The notes under the pieces are model-generated. The model was not told the origin of the DNA. It did not search any database and was given only the letters and a program-made list of their open reading frames with translations. DNA of 64,000 nucleotides from Pseudomonas furukawaii (GTDB taxonomy: Bacteria > Pseudomonadota > Gammaproteobacteria > Pseudomonadales > Pseudomonadaceae). This document shows positions 35,284 to 43,453 of this stretch, one piece after another. Position 1 is the stretch's first letter; each line of letters begins with the position of its first letter. The stretch spans positions 1 to 64,000 of the forward strand of contig NZ_AP014862.1 in NCBI RefSeq assembly GCF_002355475.1, written 5' to 3'. A program made the translations under genes and the position numbers.

Positions 35284-36360
35284 ATGCCGACCCTCCTTCT
35301 TGTCGATTTGCTTGACCGCATCCGCCGGCCCTGGGTTCCCCTGCTGGGCGCCCTGGCGCTGAGCGGTTGCTCCAGCCTGGAGTACTACGGCCATCTGGCA
35401 CGTGGACAGTTCTCGCTGCTGCAGGCGCGGGAACCGGTCCAGCGGCTCCTGGACGAACCGGGACTGGCCCCCGGGTTGCGCCAGCGCCTGGCCCTGTCCC
35501 AGCAGGCGCGAAGCTTCGCCAGCGACCATCTGGGGCTGCCGGACAATGACAGCTACCGGGTCTATGCGGACCTCGACCGGCCCTATGTGGTGTGGAACCT
35601 GTTCGCCACGCCGGAGTTCTCCCTGCAGCCCATCACCCACTGCTTTCCCATCGCCGGCTGTGTGGCCTATCGCGGCTACTACCAGCAGGGACGGGCTCGC
35701 GGCGCGGCCGCCTTGCTGCGCGAGGAGGGGCTGGACACCTGGGTGGGTGGCGTGGAGGCCTACTCCACCCTCGGCTGGTTCGACGACCCCCTGCTCGGCA
35801 CCATGCTGCGCTGGGATGACGACCGTCTCGCGGCGCTGATCTTCCACGAGCTGGCCCATCAGCGGTTCTACCTGCCCGGGGATACCGCCTTCAACGAGTC
35901 CTACGCCAGTTTCGTCGAGCGCGAGGGACTGCGGCAGTGGCGCCTCAGCCGTGGGTTGCCGCCGGCGGATGATGCCGATACGCACCGTCGGGAGGCCTTC
36001 ACCCGGCTGGTGCTCGACACTCGCGAGCGCCTGGAGCGTCTCTATGCCAGCGGTCTGTCGCCCGAGCGGATGCGCGAAGCCAAGGCCGCCGAGTTCGAGC
36101 GCCTGCGCCGCGACTACCGGGCGCTGCGGGATCGCGAATGGGGAGGCCGCAAGCGCTTCGACACCTGGGTGGACGGGCCCATGAACAATGCCAAGCTGCT
36201 GCCCTTCGGCCTCTACGATCAGTGGGTGCCGGCGTTCGCGGCGCTTCATCGGGCGGTGAGCGGCGATTGGCGGGCGTTCTACCGGCGCGTCGAGGAGCTG
36301 AGCGCCTTGCCCGCGAAAGAGCGTATCCGGGCACTGGAAAGCTTGATGGCAAACGGCTAG
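35284..36360 (+). CDS. putative zinc aminopeptidase lipoprotein
   Basis: A 358-residue protein with an N-terminal lipoprotein-like signal (lipobox LSGC at about residues 26-29, after a longer than usual leader) and a zinc-protease motif HELAH (in LIFHELAHQRFY) with a downstream glutamate in FNESYASFVE. This is the pattern of the family annotated as putative aminopeptidase. The start is tentative: an internal start would shorten the leader. Divergent from the tandem lipoproteins. Substrate unknown. Confidence 0.82.
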   Translation: MPTLLLVDLLDRIRRPWVPLLGALALSGCSSLEYYGHLARGQFSLLQAREPVQRLLDEPGLAPGLRQRLALSQQARSFASDHLGLPDNDSYRVYADLDRPYVVWNLFATPEFSLQPITHCFPIAGCVAYRGYYQQGRARGAAALLREEGLDTWVGGVEAYSTLGWFDDPLLGTMLRWDDDRLAALIFHELAHQRFYLPGDTAFNESYASFVEREGLRQWRLSRGLPPADDADTHRREAFTRLVLDTRERLERLYASGLSPERMREAKAAEFERLRRDYRALRDREWGGRKRFDTWVDGPMNNAKLLPFGLYDQWVPAFAALHRAVSGDWRAFYRRVEELSALPAKERIRALESLMANG

Positions 36361-36418
36361 AACTTGGCTCGCTGGCTGTCAGTCAAACAACCAGGACACC
36401 ACGGAAATGGAGTAGGCG

Positions 36419-36652
36419 ATGAAGCGAGTTGCGGTAGCCCTGATGTTGTCGGCGTTGAGCGCCGCCGCCCTGGCGGCCCCCAAGCCTTGCGAGGAACTGA
36501 AGCAGGAGATCGAGGTGAAGATCCAGGCCGCCGGGGTCAGCACCTACACCCTGGAAATCGTCCCCAACGATGAGGTGAAGGATCCGAGCATGGTGGTGGG
36601 GTCCTGCGAGAACGGCACCAAGAAGATCCTCTACCAGCGCAATGGCGACTGA
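36419..36652 (+). CDS. DUF1161 small periplasmic protein (copy 2)
   Basis: A 77-residue paralogue of the 32931 gene: signal MKRVAVALMLSALSAAALA, then KPCEELKQEIEVKIQAAGVS and VVGSCENGTKKILYQRN. Both cysteines are kept. GGAG lies 6 nt ahead of the ATG. It converges on the HAD gene with only 12 nt between stops. Confidence 0.85.
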   Translation: MKRVAVALMLSALSAAALAAPKPCEELKQEIEVKIQAAGVSTYTLEIVPNDEVKDPSMVVGSCENGTKKILYQRNGD

Positions 36653-36664
36653 TGCCCCGCGCCC

Positions 36665-37309
36665 TCAACCGAAGGCCCGGGTGAGTTCGTCCAGGCTGGC
36701 GAAGTAGTAGTCCGGCGACTCGTCCAGCAGTTCCTCGCGACTGCCGAATCCATAACCCACCCCGGCGCCATGCAGCCCGTTTCGGCTGGCGCCGATGAGG
36801 TCGTGCTTGCGGTCGCCGATCATCAGCGTGTCCTCCGCGGCCAGCCCTTCCTCCTCCAGCAGGTGGGCGATCAGGTCGACCTTGTTGGTGCGGGTGCCGT
36901 CCAGCTCGCTGCCGTAGATCCGCCTGAAGTGCCGGTCGAAGCCGAAGTGCCGGGCGATCTCCCGGGCGAAGACCGTCGGCTTGCTGGTGGCGATGTAGAG
37001 GGTACGTCCCTGTTCGCCCAGTCGCGCCAGCAGCGTCTCGACACCGTCGAATACGCGGTTCTCGTAAAGGCCGGTGACCTTGAAGCGGTCGCGGTAATGG
37101 TTCACCGCCTCCCAGGCCCGCGCCTCGCTGAGGTGGTAGGTCTGCATGAAGCATTGCAGCAGCGGCGGGCCGATGAAGTGCTCCAGGCTGGCCAGGTCCG
37201 GCTCATGGATGTCCAGCTTGGCCAGGGCGTACTGCACCGAGCGTGTGATGCCCTCGCGAGGGTCGGTGAGGGTGCCGTCGAGGTCGAAGAGGATGTTGCG
37301 GTAGTTCAT
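36665..37309 (-). CDS. HAD-family phosphatase (phosphoglycolate phosphatase/5'-nucleotidase-like)
   Basis: A 214-residue cytoplasmic HAD hydrolase of subfamily IA. Motif I is DLDGTLTD (nucleophile D9, acid D11), motif II is IATSKP, and motif IV is MIGDRKHDLIGA. Sequence style is closest to Gph/YrfG-like enzymes but the substrate cannot be told. It begins 7 nt after the gamma-carbonic anhydrase gene, hence probably one transcript. Confidence 0.88.
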   Translation of the reverse strand: MNYRNILFDLDGTLTDPREGITRSVQYALAKLDIHEPDLASLEHFIGPPLLQCFMQTYHLSEARAWEAVNHYRDRFKVTGLYENRVFDGVETLLARLGEQGRTLYIATSKPTVFAREIARHFGFDRHFRRIYGSELDGTRTNKVDLIAHLLEEEGLAAEDTLMIGDRKHDLIGASRNGLHGAGVGYGFGSREELLDESPDYYFASLDELTRAFG

Positions 37310-37316
37310 GGGGTGA

Positions 37317-37862
37317 TCAGTCTCCCTGGCCCTCGGCGATATGCAGGTCCTTCAGCTTCACGTAGTTGGCGGCGCTGTAGGTGAAGAAGGCCTTTTCCTT
37401 CTCGGTCAGGGGACGGGCCTGTTTCACCGGGCTGCCCACGTAAAGGAAGCCGCTCTCCAGGCGCTTGCCCGGCGGGACCAGGCTGCCGGCGCCGAGCACC
37501 ACGTCGTCCTCGATCACCGCGCCGTCCATGACGATGCTGCCCATGCCGATCAGCACGCGGCTGCCCACGCTGCAGCCATGCAGCAGCGCCTTGTGGCCGA
37601 TGGTCACGTCGTCGCCGATCTCCAGCGGGTAGCCGTCCGGGTTGAAGGGGCCGGCATGGGTGATGTGCAGCACGCTGCCATCCTGCACGCTGGTGCGGGC
37701 GCCGATGCGGATGCGGTGCATGTCGCCGCGAATGGTCACCAGGGGCCAGACGGAGCTGTCGTCGCCCAGTCGGACATCGCCGATGACCACTGCGGAGGCA
37801 TCGACGAAGACCCGCTCGCCCAGCTCTGGAGTGATGCCCTGGTAGGTTCTTATCGGTTTCAT
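37317..37862 (-). CDS. gamma-class carbonic anhydrase-like protein
   Basis: A 181-residue left-handed beta-helix protein (YrdA/CaiE-like) built of hexapeptide repeats. The metal ligands of gamma-carbonic anhydrases are all in place: H66 (SVLHI), H90 (IGHKA) and H95 (LLHGC). It is trimeric in known homologues. Whether it hydrates CO2 in vivo is not certain for this subgroup. First gene of a pair with the HAD phosphatase. Confidence 0.9.
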   Translation of the reverse strand: MKPIRTYQGITPELGERVFVDASAVVIGDVRLGDDSSVWPLVTIRGDMHRIRIGARTSVQDGSVLHITHAGPFNPDGYPLEIGDDVTIGHKALLHGCSVGSRVLIGMGSIVMDGAVIEDDVVLGAGSLVPPGKRLESGFLYVGSPVKQARPLTEKEKAFFTYSAANYVKLKDLHIAEGQGD

Positions 37863-38027
37863 AGCTTTTCCTGTGGCTGCGCCAGGCGTCGATTGTAATT
37901 AAGATGGCTGCCTAGGACTCGGAGAAACGTCCTACGGCGATGGTCATTGGGGCTGACTTTCTCTTTCCCGCCAGAGGTACCGTTTATCGGGCATGCTGGC
38001 GGGCCGCCTTTGGAGAAGGAGAGTGTC

Positions 38028-38222
38028 ATGTCTACCCTGCGAATCAGATCCTCCGCGCGTCAGGTCGAATCTGAAGCGGCGCTGGAAACCCGCGAATCCC
38101 TCGCGGCCCAGGTTGCCGCCTTCCTGCGTCGCGGAGGCGAGATCGAGAAAGTCGCCCGGGGTGTCAGCGGCCTGCCCAAGAATGGTGCCTGGTCCATGTC
38201 CCGGTCCAGACAGAGACAGTGA
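38028..38222 (+). CDS. small basic protein with SutA-like motif
   Basis: A 64-residue protein preceded by AAGGAGAG. The central part SLAAQVAAFLRRGGEIEKV resembles the C-terminal segment I remember from SutA and related small Pseudomonas proteins (FL-x-RGG-x-I/V). The tail SMSRSRQRQ is basic. It lacks the long acidic N-terminus of SutA. A role at RNA polymerase is therefore only a guess. It stands alone upstream of prlC. A longer frame from 37947 has no ribosome site. Confidence 0.7.
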   Translation: MSTLRIRSSARQVESEAALETRESLAAQVAAFLRRGGEIEKVARGVSGLPKNGAWSMSRSRQRQ

Positions 38223-38313
38223 TTGAACGAGGGGGCCTGGCGCCCCCTCCATCGTTCCGCCCGAAAGCTTTCCTCCGAGCCATCAACTTTTCCAGACGCA
38301 ACAGGTGAATGCC

Positions 38314-40362
38314 GTGAGTTCCAGCAATCCCCTCCTGCAGGACTTCGACCTGCCGCCCTACTCCGCCATCAAGCCCGAGCACGTCGAGCCGGCGGTGGAC
38401 CAGATCCTCGCCGACAACCGGGCCGCCATCGCCGCGCTGCTGGCGCAACAGGATGGCACCCCCACCTGGCAGGGCCTGGTGCTGGCGCTGGACGAACTGG
38501 GCGAGCGCCTGGGCCGTGCCTGGAGCCCGGTGAGCCACCTCAACGCCGTGTGCAACAACGCCGAGCTTCGCAGCGCCTATGAGGCCTGCCTGCCCAAACT
38601 GTCCGAATACTGGACGGAAATTGGCCAGAACCGCGCCCTGTTCCAGGCCTACGAGGCCCTGGCCGCAAGCCCCGGTGCCGCCGGTTTCGATGTGGCCCAG
38701 AAGACCATCCTCGACCATGCCCTGCGTGACTTCCGCCTGTCCGGCATCGACCTGCCGACGGACCAGCAGCAGCGCTACGGCGAAATCCAGATGAAGCTCT
38801 CCGAGCTGGGCAGCCGCTTCTCCAACCAGTTGCTGGACGCCACCCAGGCCTGGACCAAGCAGGTCACCGACGAAGCCGCCCTCGCCGGCCTCACCGACTC
38901 GGCCAGGGCGCAGATGAAGCAGGCCGCCGAGGCCAAGGGACTGGACGGCTGGCTGATCACCCTGGAGTTCCCCAGCTACTACGCGGTGATGACCTACGCC
39001 GACGACCGCGCCCTGCGCGAAGAGGTCTACACCGCCTACAGCACCCGCGCTTCCGACCAGGGCCCCAACGCCGGGCAGAACGACAACGGCCCGGTGATGG
39101 CCGAGATCCTCGACCTGCGCCAGGAGCTGGCGCGGCTGCTGGGTTTCGCCCATTTCTCCGAGCTGTCCCTGGCCACCAAGATGGCCGAGAACACCCCGCA
39201 GGTGCTCGGCTTCCTCCGCGACCTGGCCCAGCGCAGCAAGCCTTTCGCCGCCAAGGACCTGGACGAGCTCAAGGCCTTCGCCGCCGAGCGCGGAGTCGCC
39301 GACCTGAAGAGCTGGGACGTCGGTTATTTCAGCGAGAAACTGCGTGAGCAGCGCTACAGCATTTCCCAGGAAGTCCTGCGCGCCTACTTCCCCGTCGACA
39401 AGGTGCTCGCCGGCCTGTTCGCCATCGTGCAGAAGCTCTACGGCATCGAGATCCGCGAGCTCAGCGGCTTCGACACCTGGCACCCGGACGTGCGCCTGTT
39501 CGAGATCAGCGAGGACGGCCAGCACGTCGGCCGCTTCTTCTTCGACCTCTACGCCCGCGCCAACAAGCGCGGTGGCGCCTGGATGGACGGCGCCCGCGAC
39601 AAGCGCCGCAACGCCCGTGGCGAACTGATCGCGCCGGTGGCCAACCTGGTGTGCAACTTCACGCCCGCCGTCGGCGACAAGCCCGCGCTGCTGACCCACG
39701 ATGAGGTCACCACCCTGTTCCACGAGTTCGGCCACGGCCTGCACCACCTGCTGACCCGCGTCGAACACGCCGGTGCCTCCGGCATCAACGGCGTGGCCTG
39801 GGACGCGGTGGAGCTGCCCAGCCAGTTCATGGAGAACTGGTGCTGGGAGCCGGAAGGCCTGGCGCTGATCTCCGGCCACTACCAGACCGGCGAGCCCCTG
39901 CCCCAGGACCTGCTGGACAAGATGCTGGCGGCGAAGAACTTCCAGTCCGGCCTGATGATGGTGCGCCAGCTGGAGTTCTCCCTGTTCGACTTCGAGCTGC
40001 ACGCCACCCACGGCGACGGCCGCGGCGTGCTGGATGTGCTGGAAGCCGTGCGTGACGAAGTGGCGGTGATGCGCCCGCCGGCGTTCAACCGCTTCGCCAA
40101 CAGCTTCGCCCACATCTTCGCCGGCGGTTACGCCGCCGGTTACTACAGCTACAAGTGGGCCGAGGTGCTGTCCGCCGACGCCTTCTCCCGCTTCGAGGAG
40201 GAAGGTGTGCTCAACCCGGCCACCGGCCGCGCCTTCCGCGATGCCATCCTCGCCCGTGGCGGCTCCCAGGAGCCTATGGTGCTGTTCGTCGACTTCCGCG
40301 GTCGCGAGCCCTCCATCGACGCCCTGCTGCGCCACAGCGGCCTGACGGAGGACGCGGCATGA
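38314..40362 (+). CDS. prlC: oligopeptidase A
   Basis: Cytoplasmic M3-family zinc metallopeptidase that degrades small peptides such as cleaved signal peptides. The 682-residue protein has the zinc motif HEFGH (residues 470-474) and the downstream ligand in AWDAVELPSQFMEN. GTG at 38314 (MSSSNPLLQDFDLPPYS) is preferred because AGGTGAA lies 5-10 nt upstream; GTG at 38305 is the alternative. The stop overlaps the zinc-ribbon gene by 4 nt. Confidence 0.95.
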   Translation: MSSSNPLLQDFDLPPYSAIKPEHVEPAVDQILADNRAAIAALLAQQDGTPTWQGLVLALDELGERLGRAWSPVSHLNAVCNNAELRSAYEACLPKLSEYWTEIGQNRALFQAYEALAASPGAAGFDVAQKTILDHALRDFRLSGIDLPTDQQQRYGEIQMKLSELGSRFSNQLLDATQAWTKQVTDEAALAGLTDSARAQMKQAAEAKGLDGWLITLEFPSYYAVMTYADDRALREEVYTAYSTRASDQGPNAGQNDNGPVMAEILDLRQELARLLGFAHFSELSLATKMAENTPQVLGFLRDLAQRSKPFAAKDLDELKAFAAERGVADLKSWDVGYFSEKLREQRYSISQEVLRAYFPVDKVLAGLFAIVQKLYGIEIRELSGFDTWHPDVRLFEISEDGQHVGRFFFDLYARANKRGGAWMDGARDKRRNARGELIAPVANLVCNFTPAVGDKPALLTHDEVTTLFHEFGHGLHHLLTRVEHAGASGINGVAWDAVELPSQFMENWCWEPEGLALISGHYQTGEPLPQDLLDKMLAAKNFQSGLMMVRQLEFSLFDFELHATHGDGRGVLDVLEAVRDEVAVMRPPAFNRFANSFAHIFAGGYAAGYYSYKWAEVLSADAFSRFEEEGVLNPATGRAFRDAILARGGSQEPMVLFVDFRGREPSIDALLRHSGLTEDAA

Positions 40363-40625
40363 GCGCCACGCCCAAGCGATTCATCGCCGGGGCCGTGTGC
40401 CCCGCCTGCAGCGAGATGGACAAGATCCAGATGTGGGACGAGGACGGCGTGCCGCACCGCCAGTGCGTCAACTGCGGCTACGCCGACACCCTCAATGCCC
40501 AGGGCCAATCGGTACCCAAGGAGCTGGGGACCCGGGTGAACCAGGCGAAGCCCAAGGCAGCCGACCCCAAGGTGCAGGCGGTACAGTTCTTCCCCAACCC
40601 CAAGCTGAAGAAGCCCGCCGAGTAA
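40359..40625 (+). CDS. YheV-family zinc-ribbon protein
   Basis: An 88-residue protein with two CxxC knuckles (C14, C17 and C36, C39) that form a zinc ribbon, followed by a lysine-rich tail (KPKAADPKVQ...KLKKPAE). It overlaps the prlC stop by ATGA, an arrangement I remember from other Pseudomonas genomes, and so is translationally coupled to the peptidase. Its role is unknown. Confidence 0.88.
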   Translation: MSATPKRFIAGAVCPACSEMDKIQMWDEDGVPHRQCVNCGYADTLNAQGQSVPKELGTRVNQAKPKAADPKVQAVQFFPNPKLKKPAE

Positions 40626-40646
40626 GGTGGTCGCCAAGGAGGGCGC

Positions 40647-41426
40647 ATGTGGCATCTGGTCTGTGGTGACAACGCGGTGGAGGGCGTCGCGTTCGCCCTC
40701 GGCGAAACCGTCCCCCTCGAGTGTTTGCGGGTGCTGCTCGACGACCTTGCGGTCGGTCCGCTGAAGGGCATCGAGCAACCGCCCTGCACCCGTCGCGCGG
40801 CGTTCTGGCGCGCGGTCTGGCCCGAGGCGGTGCAGCCTGCGCCGGACTTCGAAGCCGGCCTGGACGAGGATGCGCGGTGGCTCGCCGGCCTGGCCGGGCA
40901 GAGCCAGGCGGTCACCGTCTGGCATGGCGACAGTGCTTCCGAGCAGTTGCTGCTGGCGCGGGTCGCCGCCGCGCTGGAACACAGCGAACTGCCGCTCTGG
41001 GAGGTGCCCTGCGGCACCGGCGACAGCCGTGTGGCCAACCGTCGCGCGGTGGCCATGCATCGGCCGGCCGAACTCGCCGGGTTGTATCTGCCGAAGCTGG
41101 TAGGGCTGGAGCGCCGCCAGCAACTGGTGGCGCAATGGCGCGGCGTACTGGCGGAGGGCGCGGGCATTCGTCGCTGGCGGGATGGCGCCTTCCATGGCGA
41201 GGACTTCAGCCTCATCGATGCCGACCTGCTGGGCCACTGCACCGCCGAATGGCGCCCTTTGGGCCGGGTGATGGCTGGGGTGATGGCCGGCTGCGACGGC
41301 TTCTTCGCCAGCGATTTCTTCCTGTTCTGGCGGGCGCGGGAGCTGGCCGCCCAGGGCCGGGTCGAGATCGACGGTGAGCCGGCATCGAACGGCTACGGCG
41401 GCCTTCGGGTGCGCCTGACGGGCTGA
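40647..41426 (+). CDS. DUF1835/DUF3658-type protein
   Basis: A 259-residue cytoplasmic protein. The N-terminus (MWHLVCGDNAVEGV...LLDDLAVGPL) matches the DUF1835 pattern and the C-terminus (FFLFWRARELAAQGRVEIDG) the DUF3658 pattern. GGAGG lies 5 nt before the ATG. It follows the zinc-ribbon gene by 21 nt and probably ends the prlC transcript. No catalytic motif is evident and function is unknown. Confidence 0.8.
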   Translation: MWHLVCGDNAVEGVAFALGETVPLECLRVLLDDLAVGPLKGIEQPPCTRRAAFWRAVWPEAVQPAPDFEAGLDEDARWLAGLAGQSQAVTVWHGDSASEQLLLARVAAALEHSELPLWEVPCGTGDSRVANRRAVAMHRPAELAGLYLPKLVGLERRQQLVAQWRGVLAEGAGIRRWRDGAFHGEDFSLIDADLLGHCTAEWRPLGRVMAGVMAGCDGFFASDFFLFWRARELAAQGRVEIDGEPASNGYGGLRVRLTG

Positions 41427-41486
41427 CGCTCGCGAGGGCTGAATTTCCGACGAAATCCGGCTGGCGCAGGACGTCGCAAGAGAATA

Positions 41487-41502
41487 CTGTTTATTCATAC
41501 AG
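41487..41502. promoter_or_regulatory. LexA (SOS) box upstream of the radical SAM gene
   Basis: CTGTTTATTCATACAG fits CTG-N10-CAG and is extended symmetrically to TACTG...CAGTA (41485-41504), very near the classic LexA operator. It ends 20 nt before the ATG, over the likely promoter. I recall PA0069, the P. aeruginosa counterpart, as a member of the LexA regulon. Confidence 0.85.
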
Positions 41503-41522
41503 TATATTCGGAGCGTCCCGTC

Positions 41523-42581
41523 ATGTCCGTCATCCTCCCGCCCCGTGGCCGCGGTACCGGCAGCAATCCCCTCAATCGCTTCGCACCCACCACCTCTGTG
41601 GCCCTGGACGACGGCTGGTTCCAGGAAGTCCCGCCCAGCCGCGCCACCGAGGTGCGACTGGAAACCGCCAAGAGCATCATCACTCGCAACCAGTCGCCGG
41701 ACCTGCCGTTCGATCGCTCGGTGAATCCCTATCGCGGCTGCGAGCACGGCTGCATCTACTGCTACGCACGTCCCAGCCACGCCTACTGGGACCTGTCCCC
41801 GGGCCTGGATTTCGAGACCCGGCTGATCGCCAAGACCAATGCCGTCGCCCTGCTCGAACAGCAGCTGTCCAGGCCCGGCTACCAGTGTGCGCCCATCAAC
41901 CTGGGGTCCAACACCGATCCCTACCAGCCCATCGAGCGGGAGCACCGGCTGACCCGCCAGACCCTGGAGGTGCTGCTGCGCTACCGCCATCCCCTGACCA
42001 TAGTCACCAAGGGCTCGCTGGTCTTGAGGGACCTGGACCTGCTCACCCAACTGGCGGAGCAGAAGCTGGTGAAGGTGCTGATCAGCCTCACCACCCTGGA
42101 CGACGAACTCAAGCGCACGCTCGAACCCCGTGCCGCCGCGCCCTCGGCGCGATTGGGCGCGATCCGCGTGTTGCGGGAGAACCGGGTGCCGGTGGGCGTG
42201 CTCTGCTCGCCGATGATTCCGATGATCAACGACATGGAACTGGAAAGCCTGCTGGAGGCGGCCCGGGACGCCGGTGCGCGGCAGGCGTCCTACATGCTGC
42301 TGCGTCTGCCCCGTGAAGTGGCGCCGTTGTTCGAGGAGTGGCTGGAGGCCCACTACCCCCAGCGCGCCGCCCACGTCATGAGCATCATCCGCCAGTGCCG
42401 GGGCGGCGAGGTCTACGACAGCCGCTTCGGTCACCGCTTTCGCGGCCAGGGCCCGTTCGCGGAGTTGCTGGCCCAGCGCTTCGCCGTGGCCTTGCGCAAG
42501 CTCGGACTGGACCGGCGCATGGACCAGGAACTGGACAGGTCACGCTTCTGTCCGCCGGGCGGACAGATGGCGTTACTTTGA
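41523..42581 (+). CDS. PA0069-type radical SAM protein (SplB-like)
   Basis: A 352-residue radical SAM enzyme with the 4Fe-4S motif C73-EHG-C77-IY-C80, in RGCEHGCIYCYARPSH, a family related to spore photoproduct lyase. SAM-site and barrel strands follow (INLGSNTDPYQPIE, PLTIVTKGSLVLRDLDLL). The LexA box directly in front argues for a role in the DNA-damage response. The actual lesion or substrate is unknown. Single gene between the DUF1835-type gene and the carbonic anhydrase. Confidence 0.92.
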   Translation: MSVILPPRGRGTGSNPLNRFAPTTSVALDDGWFQEVPPSRATEVRLETAKSIITRNQSPDLPFDRSVNPYRGCEHGCIYCYARPSHAYWDLSPGLDFETRLIAKTNAVALLEQQLSRPGYQCAPINLGSNTDPYQPIEREHRLTRQTLEVLLRYRHPLTIVTKGSLVLRDLDLLTQLAEQKLVKVLISLTTLDDELKRTLEPRAAAPSARLGAIRVLRENRVPVGVLCSPMIPMINDMELESLLEAARDAGARQASYMLLRLPREVAPLFEEWLEAHYPQRAAHVMSIIRQCRGGEVYDSRFGHRFRGQGPFAELLAQRFAVALRKLGLDRRMDQELDRSRFCPPGGQMALL

Positions 42582-42692
42582 GGTGTGACTCGCGGGGTGG
42601 TTTTGGCTGTCCTGTAGGAATCCAAGTGCCTGCGAAGCGTGGATAATGCGCGGCATAAAAAGAATCTTCCTACGATCACAGAGGTTGTCAGC

Positions 42693-43400
42693 ATGAGCAA
42701 CGAGCACGACAAGCAGCGGAGTGAAAGCGCCGAAGAGGCGCTGCGGACCATTGTCGAGGGCTTCCAGCGCTTCCGCGACGAGGTCTTCCCCCAGCAGGAA
42801 GAGCTGTTCAAGAAACTGGCTCATGAACAGAAGCCCCGCGCCATGTTCATCACCTGCGCGGATTCTCGGATCGTGCCCGAGCTCATCACCCAGAGCTCCC
42901 CGGGCGACCTGTTCGTCACCCGTAACGTCGGCAACGTGGTTCCACCCTATGGCCAGATGAACGGCGGCGTATCCACCGCCATCGAATTCGCGGTGATGGC
43001 CCTGGGCGTGCACCACATCATCATTTGCGGGCATTCCGACTGCGGCGCCATGAAGGCGGTGATGGACCCCCAGACCCTCGAGCGCATGCCCACCGTCAAG
43101 GCCTGGCTGCGTCACGCCGAAGTGGCCAAGGTGGTGGTGCAGGAAAACTGCGGGTGCGCCAACCATGAGTCCCTGGAGGTGCTGACCGAGGAGAACGTGG
43201 TGGCCCAGCTCGACCACCTGCGGACCCACCCCTCGGTGGCGGCACGCCTGGCCAGCGGCCAGTTGTTCATCCACGGCTGGGTCTACGATATCGAGACCTC
43301 GGTGATCAAGGCCTACGACGCCGAACTGGGCCGCTTCCGCCCCATCGGCGATGGCCCGCTGCCCATGGCCACGCCGCGTCCGCGCTACCAGGTGGACTGA
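42693..43400 (+). CDS. beta-class carbonic anhydrase
   Basis: A 235-residue cytoplasmic zinc enzyme interconverting CO2 and bicarbonate. Ligands are C55, H114 and C117, with the D57-R59 dyad in CADSR and the HSDCGA motif. GAGG lies 9 nt ahead of the ATG at 42693; the frame is open 18 codons further. Corresponds in position to PA0102. It ends at a strong hairpin terminator. Confidence 0.95.
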   Translation: MSNEHDKQRSESAEEALRTIVEGFQRFRDEVFPQQEELFKKLAHEQKPRAMFITCADSRIVPELITQSSPGDLFVTRNVGNVVPPYGQMNGGVSTAIEFAVMALGVHHIIICGHSDCGAMKAVMDPQTLERMPTVKAWLRHAEVAKVVVQENCGCANHESLEVLTEENVVAQLDHLRTHPSVAARLASGQLFIHGWVYDIETSVIKAYDAELGRFRPIGDGPLPMATPRPRYQVD

Positions 43401-43409
43401 TCGAAGAGG

Positions 43410-43433
43410 AAGGGGCTGCAGGTGCAGCCCCTT
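43410..43433 (+). terminator. terminator of the carbonic anhydrase gene
   Basis: AAGGGGCTGCA, GG, TGCAGCCCCTT followed by CTTCGTTG: a perfect 11-bp stem 10 nt after the stop; also placed to stop the convergent gene. Confidence 0.85.
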
Positions 43434-43453
43434 CTTCGTTGCGCGATCCCCGC

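Noticed and set aside
38164-40335. A 723-codon frame antisense to prlC
   Set aside because: Shadow frame of valine/glutamine/glycine-rich composition without family resemblance.
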